Origin: Lucinisca nassula
Taxonomy: Eukaryota > Mollusca > Bivalvia > Lucinida > Lucinidae
Assembly (NCBI GenBank): GCA_963580285.1
Contig: OY757015.1
Span: 148,054,082-148,118,081, forward strand
Direction of reading: 5' to 3'
Length of the DNA: 64,000 nucleotides
The notes below the pieces were generated by a model. The model was not told the DNA's origin. It made no database searches and saw nothing but the letters and a program-made list of their open reading frames with translations. Made by a program: the position numbers and the translations under genes. Within the stretch, counting starts at the first letter, position 1, and every line of letters starts with the position of its first letter. Below are positions 46,837 through 56,533 of the stretch, in pieces.

Positions 46837-47442
46837 CGCAGTTGCATCAAAATGGGTTTCCCATGGCATTATTCTGAAATAAAGGATACCCAGGTACTTT
46901 CAAGTTTTTTAGACTGACAGTTCATGACAATGTGACTGCCGCACATTTGGTTGGGTTAAAAAGACTTTATTCCATTATGGACATTGCTGTAGTCATTCAA
47001 GTCCCCTGTGAAATGCTGCAGTATGAGTCATGCTTGAGAGTTGGTGATATAAAAGAAGGTCATTAGCAAGAAGGTCAGCTCCAGAGCTGACTTTCTGTGG
47101 CAGGTAATTTACGCATGGCCAGAATAATAAATGTCCGAGCATTGCACCTTGAGGTACACCGGATACAGCTGGGGCAATAGTGCAAACTGGCCTTGACCAG
47201 GTCTGGTTAGCCCCTGTTGGTAAGGAAGCTCTGGATCCATTGTAAGAGGTTGCATGCTGGCATTTCTGAGCTTGACAGTACTCAATCTATTTATGTGGAA
47301 CTTTGTCTAGAGCTGCGGTGTCTATCTGTTGACCTTCATCTATTCCTGCTGCAAGGTCTGGTCTTTTGGTCAAAGTAAGCTGGCTTTTGCACGACAGCCT
47401 CTTTTGACATCTGTACTTTTGGGTTGCCAGACAAGATGCAAA
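45728..47442 (-). pseudogene. Decayed LINE reverse transcriptase, duplication copy 2
   Basis: Same frame breaks and 28-T run as 33346-35060. Confidence 0.8.
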
Positions 47443-48905
47443 TGATCTCAGTTGGGGAACGCATAGAAAGTACTGCCAAAATACTGAAAATACAATAGGA
47501 GAATGATGTCAATGACTCCCCTAATTTTGCTAAGAAGTAGATATAAGAAATGTTAAGTACCCCACATAAATACCATCTGCATCTGTATATGGACTTGCTA
47601 GCGTGACTATCTATCTATCTAGTATTATTGCGATAGGTCCCATTTGACCATTACTCGCAGGTGTACATACACTCGATTTGCAGGACGAACGCCCGGGCGA
47701 TAATCATGAAATTACGATAAGGCTCTTTAACTTGCATACGGGATGATTCTCCCTGCACTTTATGGCATTCTTACCTACAACTGATGCCAATGGAACATAT
47801 TTAGACACCAAACTTTATTGTCGCTGCTGTGAATCGAACCGGAGGCCTCTAGAATCAGAGGCAAGTACACTAACCACTGAGCTACCAATCTAGCACTATC
47901 GGTATGTTTTTAATTAACTAAAGAAGTTAAGTGCTGTAAAACTTAAGTGTTGTAAATGAGTGTGTTTGCTCAAAAGGCAGTGCCTTTATTTCATATTAAA
48001 TTCAATAATACATGGACACGACTGCAAGATTCTATTTATCATATGACATTTAAAACGCATTTTATTCACGATTTTGACACAAATGTCAATATTCCGCCAA
48101 TAGTAAACGCGGCGTCGTTAAGAACGCCCTACGTGTAACGTTACGGAGTGAATCTAGCTAATTTACATATTTAATCCACTAGTGGATTATCAAATTTATT
48201 ACATGGCGTTATTACATGCTCAGACGCGACGTCATATGATAAATATAAATAAAGCGTCATAGTGAAAATGTTACCCTGAGGAATATGAATATCAACCGAG
48301 GCGCAGCCGAGGTTGATATTCATATTTCGAAGGGTGACATTTTTCACTATCACCCTCTCAGGAGGGTAATATTTATTTTATAATACAAAACAAAACTAAT
48401 AATTATGGGAAGGGATTTTTAATGAAAATTACAGGACAGCTCACAAGCGACTTTTGACGCCATGACGTTCCAAATTATCGGATAACGTCGGCTTTCTACA
48501 TTAGCGACTTACATGTAAATTCAGAAGTTCAACTCGTAGCTCCGTTATTTCTGAACAAAACCCTAAAGTGCGGGTATGCGTTTTCTTAATTAAATCAAAG
48601 GAAAACATTTTGGTACCAAAATTTCTCGACTTTGTTAACATGTTTGATTTAGACTTATTTTCGCCAGCTTGACAGAAGAACCGAACCGTACGCACACCCA
48701 GTTCCGCGCAAGTGATAGTCGAAATTATCGCAGGGTGATCCCTCAGGCCTATGGGCGTTTGTATGGGAAAATCACGGTATAACAATAGCTCGCACGACTT
48801 AATATCTTGTTCGCACAAAATTAAATTAAAAAAAAAAACAAAAAACATTGCATGGAAAAACATTGCATGTCCGTTCCCGGGTTTATTCTTTTACTCAAAT
48901 TTCAG

Positions 48906-49037
48906 ATTATGTCAACAACTGGGATGAGGCATTCATGTACAACTGTGCCCATAATGGGTACATATCGGGATTATACAGTTACCATAGCAACAAATATGAA
49001 GACAGAAGATGGAGATTCCGCTGTTGCAGTATAACAG
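48906..49037 (+). CDS. DPT: Dermatopontin-like gene, exon B (second repeat)
   Basis: Acceptor CTCAAATTTCAG at 48905, donor AACAG|GTAGTA at 49038. 132 nt, phase 1 in and phase 1 out. The A left by exon A completes an Asn codon (A+AT). It encodes NYVNNWDEAFMYNCAHNGYI, SGLYSYHSNKYEDRRWRFRCC and SIT. The paired Cys-Cys after W-R-F-R and the N-N-W-D start are typical of the middle dermatopontin repeat. The overlapping 67- and 60-codon frames starting at 48848 and 48852 run past the splice site and are not the real start. Confidence 0.9.
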
Positions 49038-49068
49038 GTAGTATAGTATGATGTTTAACCTGTATATA

Positions 49069-49413
49069 CAGTAGAACTTCGATGGCTCGAACACCGATGG
49101 CTCGTTTACCATGGACGGGTCGAACCCATTCTTGAGCCCCTAGCGAAATCCTCTACATAAGAACTAGTGGGGGATAATAAGGAGATTTTAGTCTTTTATC
49201 TTACAAATGTATGCTGTGTGTACTCATTAGAATCGCCTCGATGAGGTGATTCTAATGAGTACACACAGCATACATACTCATTATGGAACGCCGAAAGATG
49301 TCTTAAAGTATCTCGTTATGCCTCCTAGCAGTAACCCTCAGTGGCTTGAACTCCCTCTGTCTCGAACAGATTTTCGAGGTCCCAAATGTGTTTGAGCTAT
49401 TGAAGTTCGACTG
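49069..49413. mobile_element. Pogo/Tigger-like MITE carrying the shared palindromic core
   Basis: TA at 49067-49068 and 49414-49415 flank ends CAGTAGAACTTCGATGGCTC and GAGCTATTGAAGTTCGACTG, as expected for a Tc1/mariner-superfamily TA target. The centre (49203-49277) is a palindrome with CATTAGAATCGCCTC / GAGGTGATTCTAATG. It starts 31 bp after exon B. Confidence 0.8.
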
Positions 49414-49437
49414 TATACCTATCCCTTACAAAATCAT

Positions 49438-49512
49438 AGGGAAGCAGTGCAGCCCCAGATCAAACGCCCTAGAACGCGGCGTCTGATCAGGGTGCACACC
49501 ATTTGCTTGATT
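49438..49512. repeat. GCAAACAGTGTAGACC foldback family, single unit
   Basis: GAAGCAGTGCAGCCCCAGAT...GCGGCGTCTGATCAGGGTGC...TTTGCTT. Confidence 0.6.
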
Positions 49513-49649
49513 TACATGAGTTTTTGTAAAACTTACAACAAATATAAATAATAGGTTAATACAACAGGTTGTATAGTTGACACAATTTATTATGCATCCT
49601 TACCATAGCATAAAATGTTTTCTATGTATATCGAGACCAAAGTTTAATC

Positions 49650-49944
49650 CATCACGTGAACAAGTCCGTGAAATGAACACCCCTCTAAACCCCACTTTAT
49701 ATACAGAAAACTGGGGGTTACTGGGGTATATATATTTTTCTTATTTCTGCTCCAAAACATAGGTTTTGAGTGCTCGTTAAAACCGCCCTGGCCCAAGACA
49801 TAGGATGTGGGTACTCGTTAGAACCGCCTCCACAGCCTATGTTTGCAGTATAAATAAGAAAAATATCGGGCATTTTCACCAGAAATAGCCATTTTGTAGA
49901 TATGAAAAAATGCACTATGTCACACGGGCGTGTTATCGTAATGG
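49650..49944. mobile_element. MITE family A, copy 8
   Basis: Starts ATCACGTGAACAAGTCCGTG (same start as 58832), with the ACCCCACTTTATATAC stem and two partial CTCGTTA(G/A)AACCGCC blocks. Right end GGGCGTGTTATCGTAATG. Confidence 0.7.
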
Positions 49945-50786
49945 CATTGAACGAGTAATCATCGAGTAAAATCAATTAATTGACAACCTACAATGCAACC
50001 TCTATTAATCAGCCTCTCAGGGAAAACTCCAAAACTGGCTGCTTAAATCAGGTGGTTGTTCAGCAGAGGGAACTGTCTTGACATTATGTTTGACCTGATT
50101 TAGACAGCCCTGACGACAGAGATCAGAATGGATTTATGAAAATAAATATAATAATGGAGAAGTGTCATCTTATCATTTGCTTTTCTTTTCATTAAACCCA
50201 TAAAATGCCAATCCCGACTATTGTCGTCTGCTGAGCCGTCTGCCGGTAACCTTAAAAGCATTTTTTTTTTTGCAAACAGGGTGGACCTAGATCAGACTGC
50301 TCGTGTAGGAGCAGTCTGATCTGGCCCCACATTATTTGCCTGTATGAAAAAAATATTTTTAAAAAGTTGGCAAAAATAATCAGTAGACGACATAAGCAGA
50401 CGACATTTTCAGATGTAGTTTTTCTCGGCGTCTTAAGGGTTAATTACATATTAGTTAGAATGATATCAAAATGGTAATTTTAAGCAAAATAAACACACCA
50501 GAAATGAAATCATTCCTGTATTTACAATTTACTTCCAATTTTGGCAAAGCAATTTAGATTGAGTAATGTGGCTGCTGGCTGGTTGACAGAGGTGGCTGGC
50601 TGCTGAGCACAGGTTAAATATATATAAAGAAAGTGCTTTGAGAGAAAATAGTGTGGCGGCTGCTAAACAGAGATGTCCGAGTGTCGTTACTGGATGTTTT
50701 ACTGTTCTATTATATGAATAACTTTAACAATGTTCTATTAAAGGGCACAGAACTGAAAAGTATGGAGTGTACATGTTTCCGTGTAA
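49945..50786. other. Intron B sequence, mostly unclassified
   Basis: One foldback (GCAAACAGGGTGGACC... AGATCAGACTGCTC / GAGCAGTCTGATCT) lies at 50268-50345. The rest shows no gene or known repeat. Confidence 0.5.
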
Positions 50787-50846
50787 TGAAAACCCCCGTA
50801 AATCCCACTTTATATACCGAAAACCGGGGTTTACGGCGTATTTGGT

Positions 50847-51272
50847 ATTTTTCTTGCACACCAGACAAGGAAATCCGCGATTTTACCCTGGGATAGAAAT
50901 TTATGTTCTGACCCTAGTGTTCCGACCCAAAATCGAATATAATCGCGTGTTTGACAAATGCACTGGTTGAATACGACCTTGTATGCGCCGTCGTTAAGGT
51001 TGACGTCACAACAACGTCACTAAACATTCCTGCAGTGTCAACACAATATGGCGGACGTTGGTTACCGAAGTGACTGCAGCATTAAAAATCCGCTTTAAGA
51101 AATGGAAGGTATGCAAGAAAAAGAATCCAGTTTGGATGTGAGGGGTGGATAGAAAAATCCGTCCCTCGGAATCACTGTTCGGCATCACTCGGCAAGCCTC
51201 GTGATGCCGGACAGTGTCCATCGGGACGGATTTTTCCATCCACCCCCACACCCATATAAGATTCTTATATTC
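50847..51272. mobile_element. Half-length foldback element (right arm form)
   Basis: Begins TTCTTGCACACCAGACAAGG, the centre of the large foldback, and ends past the palindrome at 51135-51248 (AAATCCGTCCC, GTGATGCCGGACAGTG). A MITE A remnant precedes it at 50787-50846. It carries a single TTAA site, so it is empty for the 906-bp insert. Confidence 0.75.
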
Positions 51273-51322
51273 TTATCCCTGCTCCAACACATATATTGTA
51301 TTGAGCTTGACCTGACTCATTT

Positions 51323-51562
51323 GAGCCCCGCCAAGCGAATTTGTGCCTTCGAGCATTCCGTCATGACAAATTTTAACTGCGCATGCCCAGCCATTCAGAG
51401 GGGCCAGGGATATGGCTTTCTGTCTGAAGGTTCCTCTTGATTCACTGCTTGTATGAGCGAGCAGCGAAGGTTCTGGCGAGACTGCGCGGATGCGCAGGCT
51501 CGCCTGAACCTTCGCTGCTCGCATAGGCTTTAAGTATATACCGAAATCGCTTGACGAGGCCC
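51323..51562. mobile_element. 240-bp foldback MITE (GAGCCCCGCCAAGCG family), copy 3
   Basis: Perfect 4-bp target duplication ATTT at 51319-51322 and 51563-51566; internal hairpin as in the other copies. Confidence 0.9.
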
Positions 51563-51644
51563 ATTTGATGTCGCCATTGAAGTATGAACAGCATAACGTC
51601 TCATTAGTTAACTATAGGGGCATTATGCTCTGAGAATGTAAATA

Positions 51645-52352
51645 CAATGAATCTTCGATAAGTCATAAACGGATAGCTCGTTTACCATGACTAATTTGAA
51701 CTCATTCTGGGGACCATATCGGCCGCCCATCGGGGCTTGAAGAAATGGCTGCATGATGCGTCCACGCAGAGCTGAATCCGGCCGCATGCACACGAGTACT
51801 GGTAAACCTCTTACAGGATCTAAGCCTGCCCAGGCAAAGCTCTGCGAGTCGGACCGTCCAAGTTATAAACCCTATTGGTTTCATTGGATGACAGGGCTTG
51901 AGATGTCATTGCATCTCAATGTCGGGAAAAGTCCCACAAAATTGGAAGCAACGTCTCCAAAATGACCTATATAGTGTTGACGGGGACGTTAAACATTAAA
52001 TCAAACAAAACTGGGATCTTAGAGAATTCAAACCATAGTTCCAGTTATCACTGATTTAGGTTAATTTATGAATATTTGTTTGATTTTATCCTGAAAATGT
52101 ATGTTGTGTTCTCATTAGAATCGCCTCAATGAGGCGATTCTAATGAGTACACACAACATAATATCATATGATGTGTGCACTCATTAGAATCGTCTAAACT
52201 CTAATGAGTACACACAACATCACATTATTTTGTAAAAGGTCGATTATGCCTCACAGCCTAACGTTATAAGTAACCCTTAGTATTTCACACTATTTCTAAC
52301 TCGAAAAAAGATTCATTGTCTCGAAGGTAATTGAGTTATTAAAAGTCCACTT
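51645..52352. mobile_element. Pogo/Tigger-like MITE, split by a SINE
   Basis: TA-flanked ends CAATGAATCTTCGATAAGTC and TTATTAAAAGTCCACTT; contains SINE family A copy 5 (51716-52007) and two palindromes at 52095-52225 (CATTAGAATCGCCTC / GAGGCGATTCTAATG). It ends about 25 bp before exon C, so the polypyrimidine region of that acceptor adjoins the element. Confidence 0.7.
51716..52007 (+). mobile_element. SINE family A, copy 5
   Basis: Plus orientation: head near CCGCCCATCGGGGCTTGAAG, tail GTTGACGGGGACGTTAAACA then AATCAAACAAAA. Target duplication weak (CTGGGGA / CTGGGAT). Confidence 0.8.
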
Positions 52353-52377
52353 TACTTTGTTTTTTATTTTAACCTAG

Positions 52378-52498
52378 GTTACCACACCCAGGACTGTTTG
52401 TCTAAGCGGGTCAACAACTGGGATGCAGCGATGAACTTCTATGTTCCCTATGGGTTTGTTCTGACAGGAACATTTTCATACCACAGCAACTATAGAGA
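52378..52498 (+). CDS. DPT: Dermatopontin-like gene, exon C (third repeat)
   Basis: Acceptor TTTAACCTAG at 52377, donor AGAGA|GTAAGC at 52499. 121 nt, phase 1 in, phase 2 out. With the G from exon B it begins GYHTQDCLSKRVNNWDAAMN and continues FYVPYGFVLTGTFSYHSNYR. It lacks a Cys at the position where repeats 1 and 2 have one after the aromatic pair; vertebrate third repeats also differ there. It aligns with the last repeat of the family. Confidence 0.9.
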
Positions 52499-52516
52499 GT
52501 AAGCAGAAAACTCAAT

Positions 52517-52788
52517 ACGAAAACACGCCTATACAAATACATTGAAACCTTTATCGCCAAAAAAATGAAAATTTTAAGATGAAAAATTGTGATATTTTTC
52601 TTATTTCTGCTCAAAAGATAGATTGTGGGTACTCGTTAGAACCGCCTCATCGAGGCGGTTCTAACGAGTACCCACAATCTATATTTTAGAGCAAAAATAA
52701 GAAAAATAAACTTTACCCCTGCAAACCCCAGTTTTACGATATAAAAGTGTGGTTCAAGGGGGTCAAAATTATATAGGCGTGTTTTCGT
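52517..52788. mobile_element. MITE family A, copy 9, 18 bp after exon C donor
   Basis: Near-consensus: ACGAAAACACGCCTATACAA / TATATAGGCGTGTTTTCGT, TTTTAAGATGAAAAATTG, and perfect palindrome CGTTAGAACCGCCTC / GAGGCGGTTCTAACG at 52633-52666. Confidence 0.9.
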
Positions 52789-52845
52789 GTTGTATAATGA
52801 TGACACACATAGTGCATTCTGTCTTGTCTCAAACAACTGATATTT

Positions 52846-54627
52846 TTTTTTTCTGATGAAAAATAGAAGTGGAGGCAATGATCAGGAATCGATGCAATTA
52901 ACCCACAGCTCCCATCAGAGACACCAAAGGGAAAGAAACACAAACATGAAACAACAGACCCGAATGGAAACATCAATAGCGGAAAGCCAAAAGGACAGTT
53001 ACTTTCCCACAAAATGGCCAATAGGCTATCCAAAATAAAATAATATAAGCGACACAAACACCCAAAGACAAACCATAACAAAAACCAGTGCTTCAGCTGA
53101 AGTGCACGACCCGCCGGATGCTTTTAGCTTTATGAGTGTTACCATATATGGGTATGGCGGCCATTTTGGTCATGGTACCTGGACCTAAAACGGTTCTCCC
53201 AATAAATGCGCCTTATCGTAGAAGCTAAAATATATCTTATACTTTACTACTGTATTCTGAATCGTTTGCAGGATAAAATGCATTCTCACTTTTCCAATAC
53301 AAAAGCATATGTGTCAAAGTTTGACCTAGGCACAAAGAAGGTCAAGGTCAACCCAGGGTCACCATTTTAGCAATTTATGATGGGCCCACGTCCCAGATGC
53401 TATTTTTCAAGTTTCGTGGAAATCTGCCCAGTGGTTCTGGAGAAGACTTTTTTGAAGGGTTTTTACCATATATGGCTTGGCGGCCATTTTGGTCATGTGA
53501 CCTAGACCCCATGAGCAAATTTTGGTTTCCCCCATCCCATAGAGGCTCCATGTGAAATTTGACTTCAATCAGCCCAACGGTTTCCGAGGAGAAGCAGTTC
53601 GAAAATTTTCACATTTTTCGCCTCGGTGAGGCTATACTAAATGGAATGTAATATTTCGCAAGTTCATTGGTTAGATCTTATTGGTATCTATCAGTATGCC
53701 AAAAATTGTTTAAATATTCCAAGCGGTTAAGTCACTATCACCAATTTTCACAAATGGGTTACGGACGGACAGACAGACAGACAGACCATATATTTCTTGG
53801 CGGCCATTTTGGTCATGTGACCTGGACCCCATTGGCAAATTTTGGTTTCTCCCATCCCATAGAGGCTCCATATGAAATTTGACTTCAATCGGCCCAACGG
53901 TTTCCGAGGAGAAGCAGTTCGAAAATTTTCACATTTTTCGCCTCGGCGAGGCTATACTAAATGGAATGTAATATTTCTCAAGTTCATTGGTTAGATCTCA
54001 TTGATATCTATCAGTATGCCAAAAATTGCTTAAATATTCCAAGCGGTTAAGTCACTATCACCAATTTTCACAAATGGGTTACGGACGGACAGACAGACTG
54101 ACAGAATGACAGACTGACAGAATGACAGAATGACACGTTGATTTTAGGGCACTCTTAGAAAATCAACCGACTTCAGTCGGTCGCTTTTTCTGCGGGTCGT
54201 GCGATAAACCGCGACAGAAGAAACGCGCGGAAAGGGCTTAAATCGATTTTGCGTGGCCAAAATCCGCGCCCTTACTTCCGTCGCTATTTAGACAAATAAT
54301 TTGTTCAGTCCGCATGAAGGCCTCCTACCTCACCAGTGCAACATCTCCGTGAACACAAAACAATCAAACAACCACAAAGATGAAACAACGGTGAGGACTC
54401 GACAGCAAGAAACCACTGAAATGCCGGAGCAAAAGAAAACCAACAGTAAGACCGATGGGCCCAACCAGAGACAGAGTATCAGGCACCAACCAACGTTACA
54501 TTGAATTATATCGCTCTATATTCTCAGTAAGCCTTTACGCTTGAACCGTCATAGAATCTGAGGCCTGACCCACCTGCGTGCAATTCAAGAGGGAAGCAAA
54601 GTTGTGAACCGTGATTGGGTTAACTAC
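52846..54627 (+). mobile_element. D/E repeat interrupted by a family C element
   Basis: 52846-53093 matches 27158-27385 and 54203-54627 matches 27386-27829. The insert between is family C (53094-54202). Confidence 0.75.
53094..54202 (+). mobile_element. Family C Helentron/DINE-like element inserted in D/E
   Basis: Left end ACCAGTGCTTCAGCTGAAGT then GCACGACCCGC; right end GCGGGTCGTGC. Two core units with ACGGACGGACAGACAGACAG tracts (53760 and 54080). The D/E copy at 27158-27829 gives the empty site, so the element ends are fixed to within a base or two. Confidence 0.78.
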
Positions 54628-54782
54628 CATGCATGCAGTCTGTCGTATAACATTTATGCTGTACCCAACCTTTTTATATCGAAGAATGATTTTACGAAAT
54701 TGGGTGCTGACGTCATTGCGGTTATAGATTTTTCTGAATTTATATATTAAGTCACCATAAAATTCGAGTTCCGACAGACTGT

Positions 54783-54965
54783 AATATTTTTCTTATTTTT
54801 GAGTCCTAGAATGGATTGTAGGTGCTCGTTAGGACCGCCTCATTTAGGCGGTTCTAACGAGCACCTACAATCCTCGTTTTGGAGCAGAAGTAAGTTGAAT
54901 TATATATACCCCAGCAAACCCCAGTTTTGCTGTGTTAAGAGGATTGTACAGGGTTAGTGTGATAT
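54783..54965. mobile_element. MITE family A, copy 10 (ends worn)
   Basis: TTTTTCTTATTTTTGAGTCC, palindrome CTCGTTAGGACCGCCTC / GGCGGTTCTAACGAG at 54826-54862, then the CCCCAGTTTTGCTGTG stem. Confidence 0.65.
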
Positions 54966-55467
54966 GTGTATTTTGCCGCAATTTCGACGAAACAGCGGCA
55001 CGAAACAATATGTGTGCCGAAAAAATGGTTCTATAGGCCTGCAAAAATGAAAAAAATATGTAGACCCTGATCAGATGCTGCTTAGTTACTTTAGGTCAAT
55101 TGCCAAACAATTCGTGTGTCAATTGCTTAGCACCTTTTGTGCTTTATGATGCGGTTAGTGACAAGCTGTTGCAGTGCCATTAGCTTTTGGCGCAAATGAT
55201 AAGCAGAATCTGATACTCCTGTCCATTTCAGATTAGGAGATCGTCTTTAGAGATGGGTATATTTTCACCATGGACAATTCCAGAGTAGACAACAATCTAT
55301 TTTGTCTTAATTTTCAATTTTTCAGAGAAAAAAAGCCTAGACATTTCATGAGAGACGACTGCCACGTAATGTCACGCCTTATTTTTTTTTTTGTAAAACA
55401 AAATAATAAGAGCAAAACACACTTCGAAAATGAAGGGTAAATGGGGTTTCTTTCTCTATTTTTGCAG
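54966..55467. other. Intron C sequence, unclassified
   Basis: A partial TGTAGACCCTGATCAGATGC foldback lies at 55060. Nothing else recognised. Confidence 0.4.
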
Positions 55468-55516
55468 GGACAGGCTGTGGACCTATACCTACTGTCGACT
55501 GAAGAAAAACTGCTAA
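55468..55516 (+). CDS. DPT: Dermatopontin-like gene, last exon D and stop
   Basis: Acceptor TCTATTTTTGCAG at 55467; phase 2 entry (GA + G gives Glu). It encodes EDRLWTYTYCRLKKNC then TAA at 55514-55516. D-R-x-W...C...C ending a few residues later is the normal dermatopontin C-terminus. The four exons give 522 nt, 173 residues plus stop; with the missing N-terminus this is a little under the usual size of about 180-200. The stop triplet is also the left target-site copy of a MITE that starts at 55517. Confidence 0.9.
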
Positions 55517-55595
55517 GGCCTAAAACAATAGCTGTGTTTCCGCTAACGCGACCGACCCTGCCTCAGACCCCACGACTCTACTAGCTATCTTTATC

Positions 55596-55601
55596 AATAA
55601 A
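55596..55601 (+). promoter_or_regulatory. Candidate polyadenylation signal AATAAA
   Basis: AATAAA 80 bp after the stop codon, inside the MITE, just before the nested half foldback. If used, the gene's 3' end would be supplied by the inserted element. Confidence 0.45.
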
Positions 55602-55618
55602 AGAACAAAATAAGAATA

Positions 55619-56049
55619 TATATAAGAATCTTATATGGGTGTGAGGGGTGGATGGAAAAATCCGTCCCGAGGGTCACTGTCCGGCATCACGAGGCTTGCC
55701 GAGTGATGCCGGACAGTGATCCCGAGGGACGGATTTTTCTATCCACCCCTTACACCCATATTGGATTCTTTTTCTTGCAAACCTTCCATTTCTTAGCGTG
55801 GATTTTTAATGCTGCAGTCACTTCGGATACCAACGTCCGCCATATTGTGTTGACACTGCAGGAATGTTTAGTGATGTCACGTAACATGGCGTGACGTCAA
55901 CCTTAACGACGGCGCATACGAGATTGTAATCAACAAGTGCATTTATCAAACACGCGATTATATTCGATTTTGGGTCGGAACACCAGGGTCAGAACATGAA
56001 TTTCTATCCCAGGGTAAAATCACGGATTTTCTTGTCTGGTGTGCAAGAA
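55619..56049. mobile_element. Half-length foldback element (left arm form)
   Basis: From AAGAATCTTATATGGGTGTG through the palindrome at 55633-55750 and ACTTCGGATACCAACGTCCG to CTTGTCTGGTGTGCAAGAA. Mirror form of 50847-51272. Single TTAA at about 55807. Confidence 0.75.
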
Positions 56050-56533
56050 TTAAAACACCGACCCTACCATTTTCAATTTCCGACCCTACCCAATGTCGTC
56101 TTCACATGTTCTCATAGTAATTTCGAGTTTTAAGTACATTTTTGTAGTTTTTGGCATTTAGTATCTTCCAAATTACAGAGCTGACTTTTTGGAGCATCTA
56201 AAAATGAATTATGAAATACATTGCAAGTTTCAACATGACAATTTTATTTACAAAAAATACATGTACAAAAACACATGAAAAATACAGGCCCGACCCCGTT
56301 AATTTTTCGGGGAAAAAATGATAAAAAAAGTTTCTCCTACCTATAAACCAATTTTTTTTTAGCTTGTTAGTAGAAACACAGCTATGTTTTACGCCTAACC
56401 ATTGAAGAATCCGCTGCCGTATCTTGTTAAAAAGTTCGTGAACGATGCATTCACCGTCCATGTATATAGAGAAAAAATGGTATTTGCATGGAGTGTATAT
56501 TGTTTTTCTCAGTTATGTCTGCTCTAAAATATA

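Larger units (their letters stand above)
36318..48699 (+). repeat. 12,382-bp segmental tandem duplication, copy 2
   Basis: Every element listed for 23935-36317 recurs at plus 12,382. Family N and LINE end at 36318-36717; family C 37289-38377; exon A 38432-38651; family M 38675-38807; MITE A 38882-39120 and 39479-40423; D/E 39540-40211. Foldback element 40543-43637 with TTAA insert 41844-42749; palindrome 44139-44316; repeat body 45042-45727; LINE remnant 45728-47442; SINE 47607-47897; palindrome 48260-48351. Confidence 0.95.
55517..56395. mobile_element. J-family MITE (PIF/Harbinger-like) inserted at the dermatopontin stop codon
   Basis: Ends GGCCTAAAACAATAGCTGTG and CACAGCTATGTTTTACGCC are inverted, followed inward by TTTCCGCTAACG and GTTAGTAGAAA. 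TAA stands on both sides (55514-55516 and 56396-56398), fitting the 3-bp TWA target of Harbinger elements. A half foldback (55619-56049) is nested inside. The class is inferred from TSD length. Confidence 0.72.

Noticed and set aside
23935..48699. Two haplotypes placed in tandem by the assembler
   Set aside because: Two differences in 12.38 kb are far too few for typical mollusc heterozygosity; the same haplotype assembled twice remains possible.
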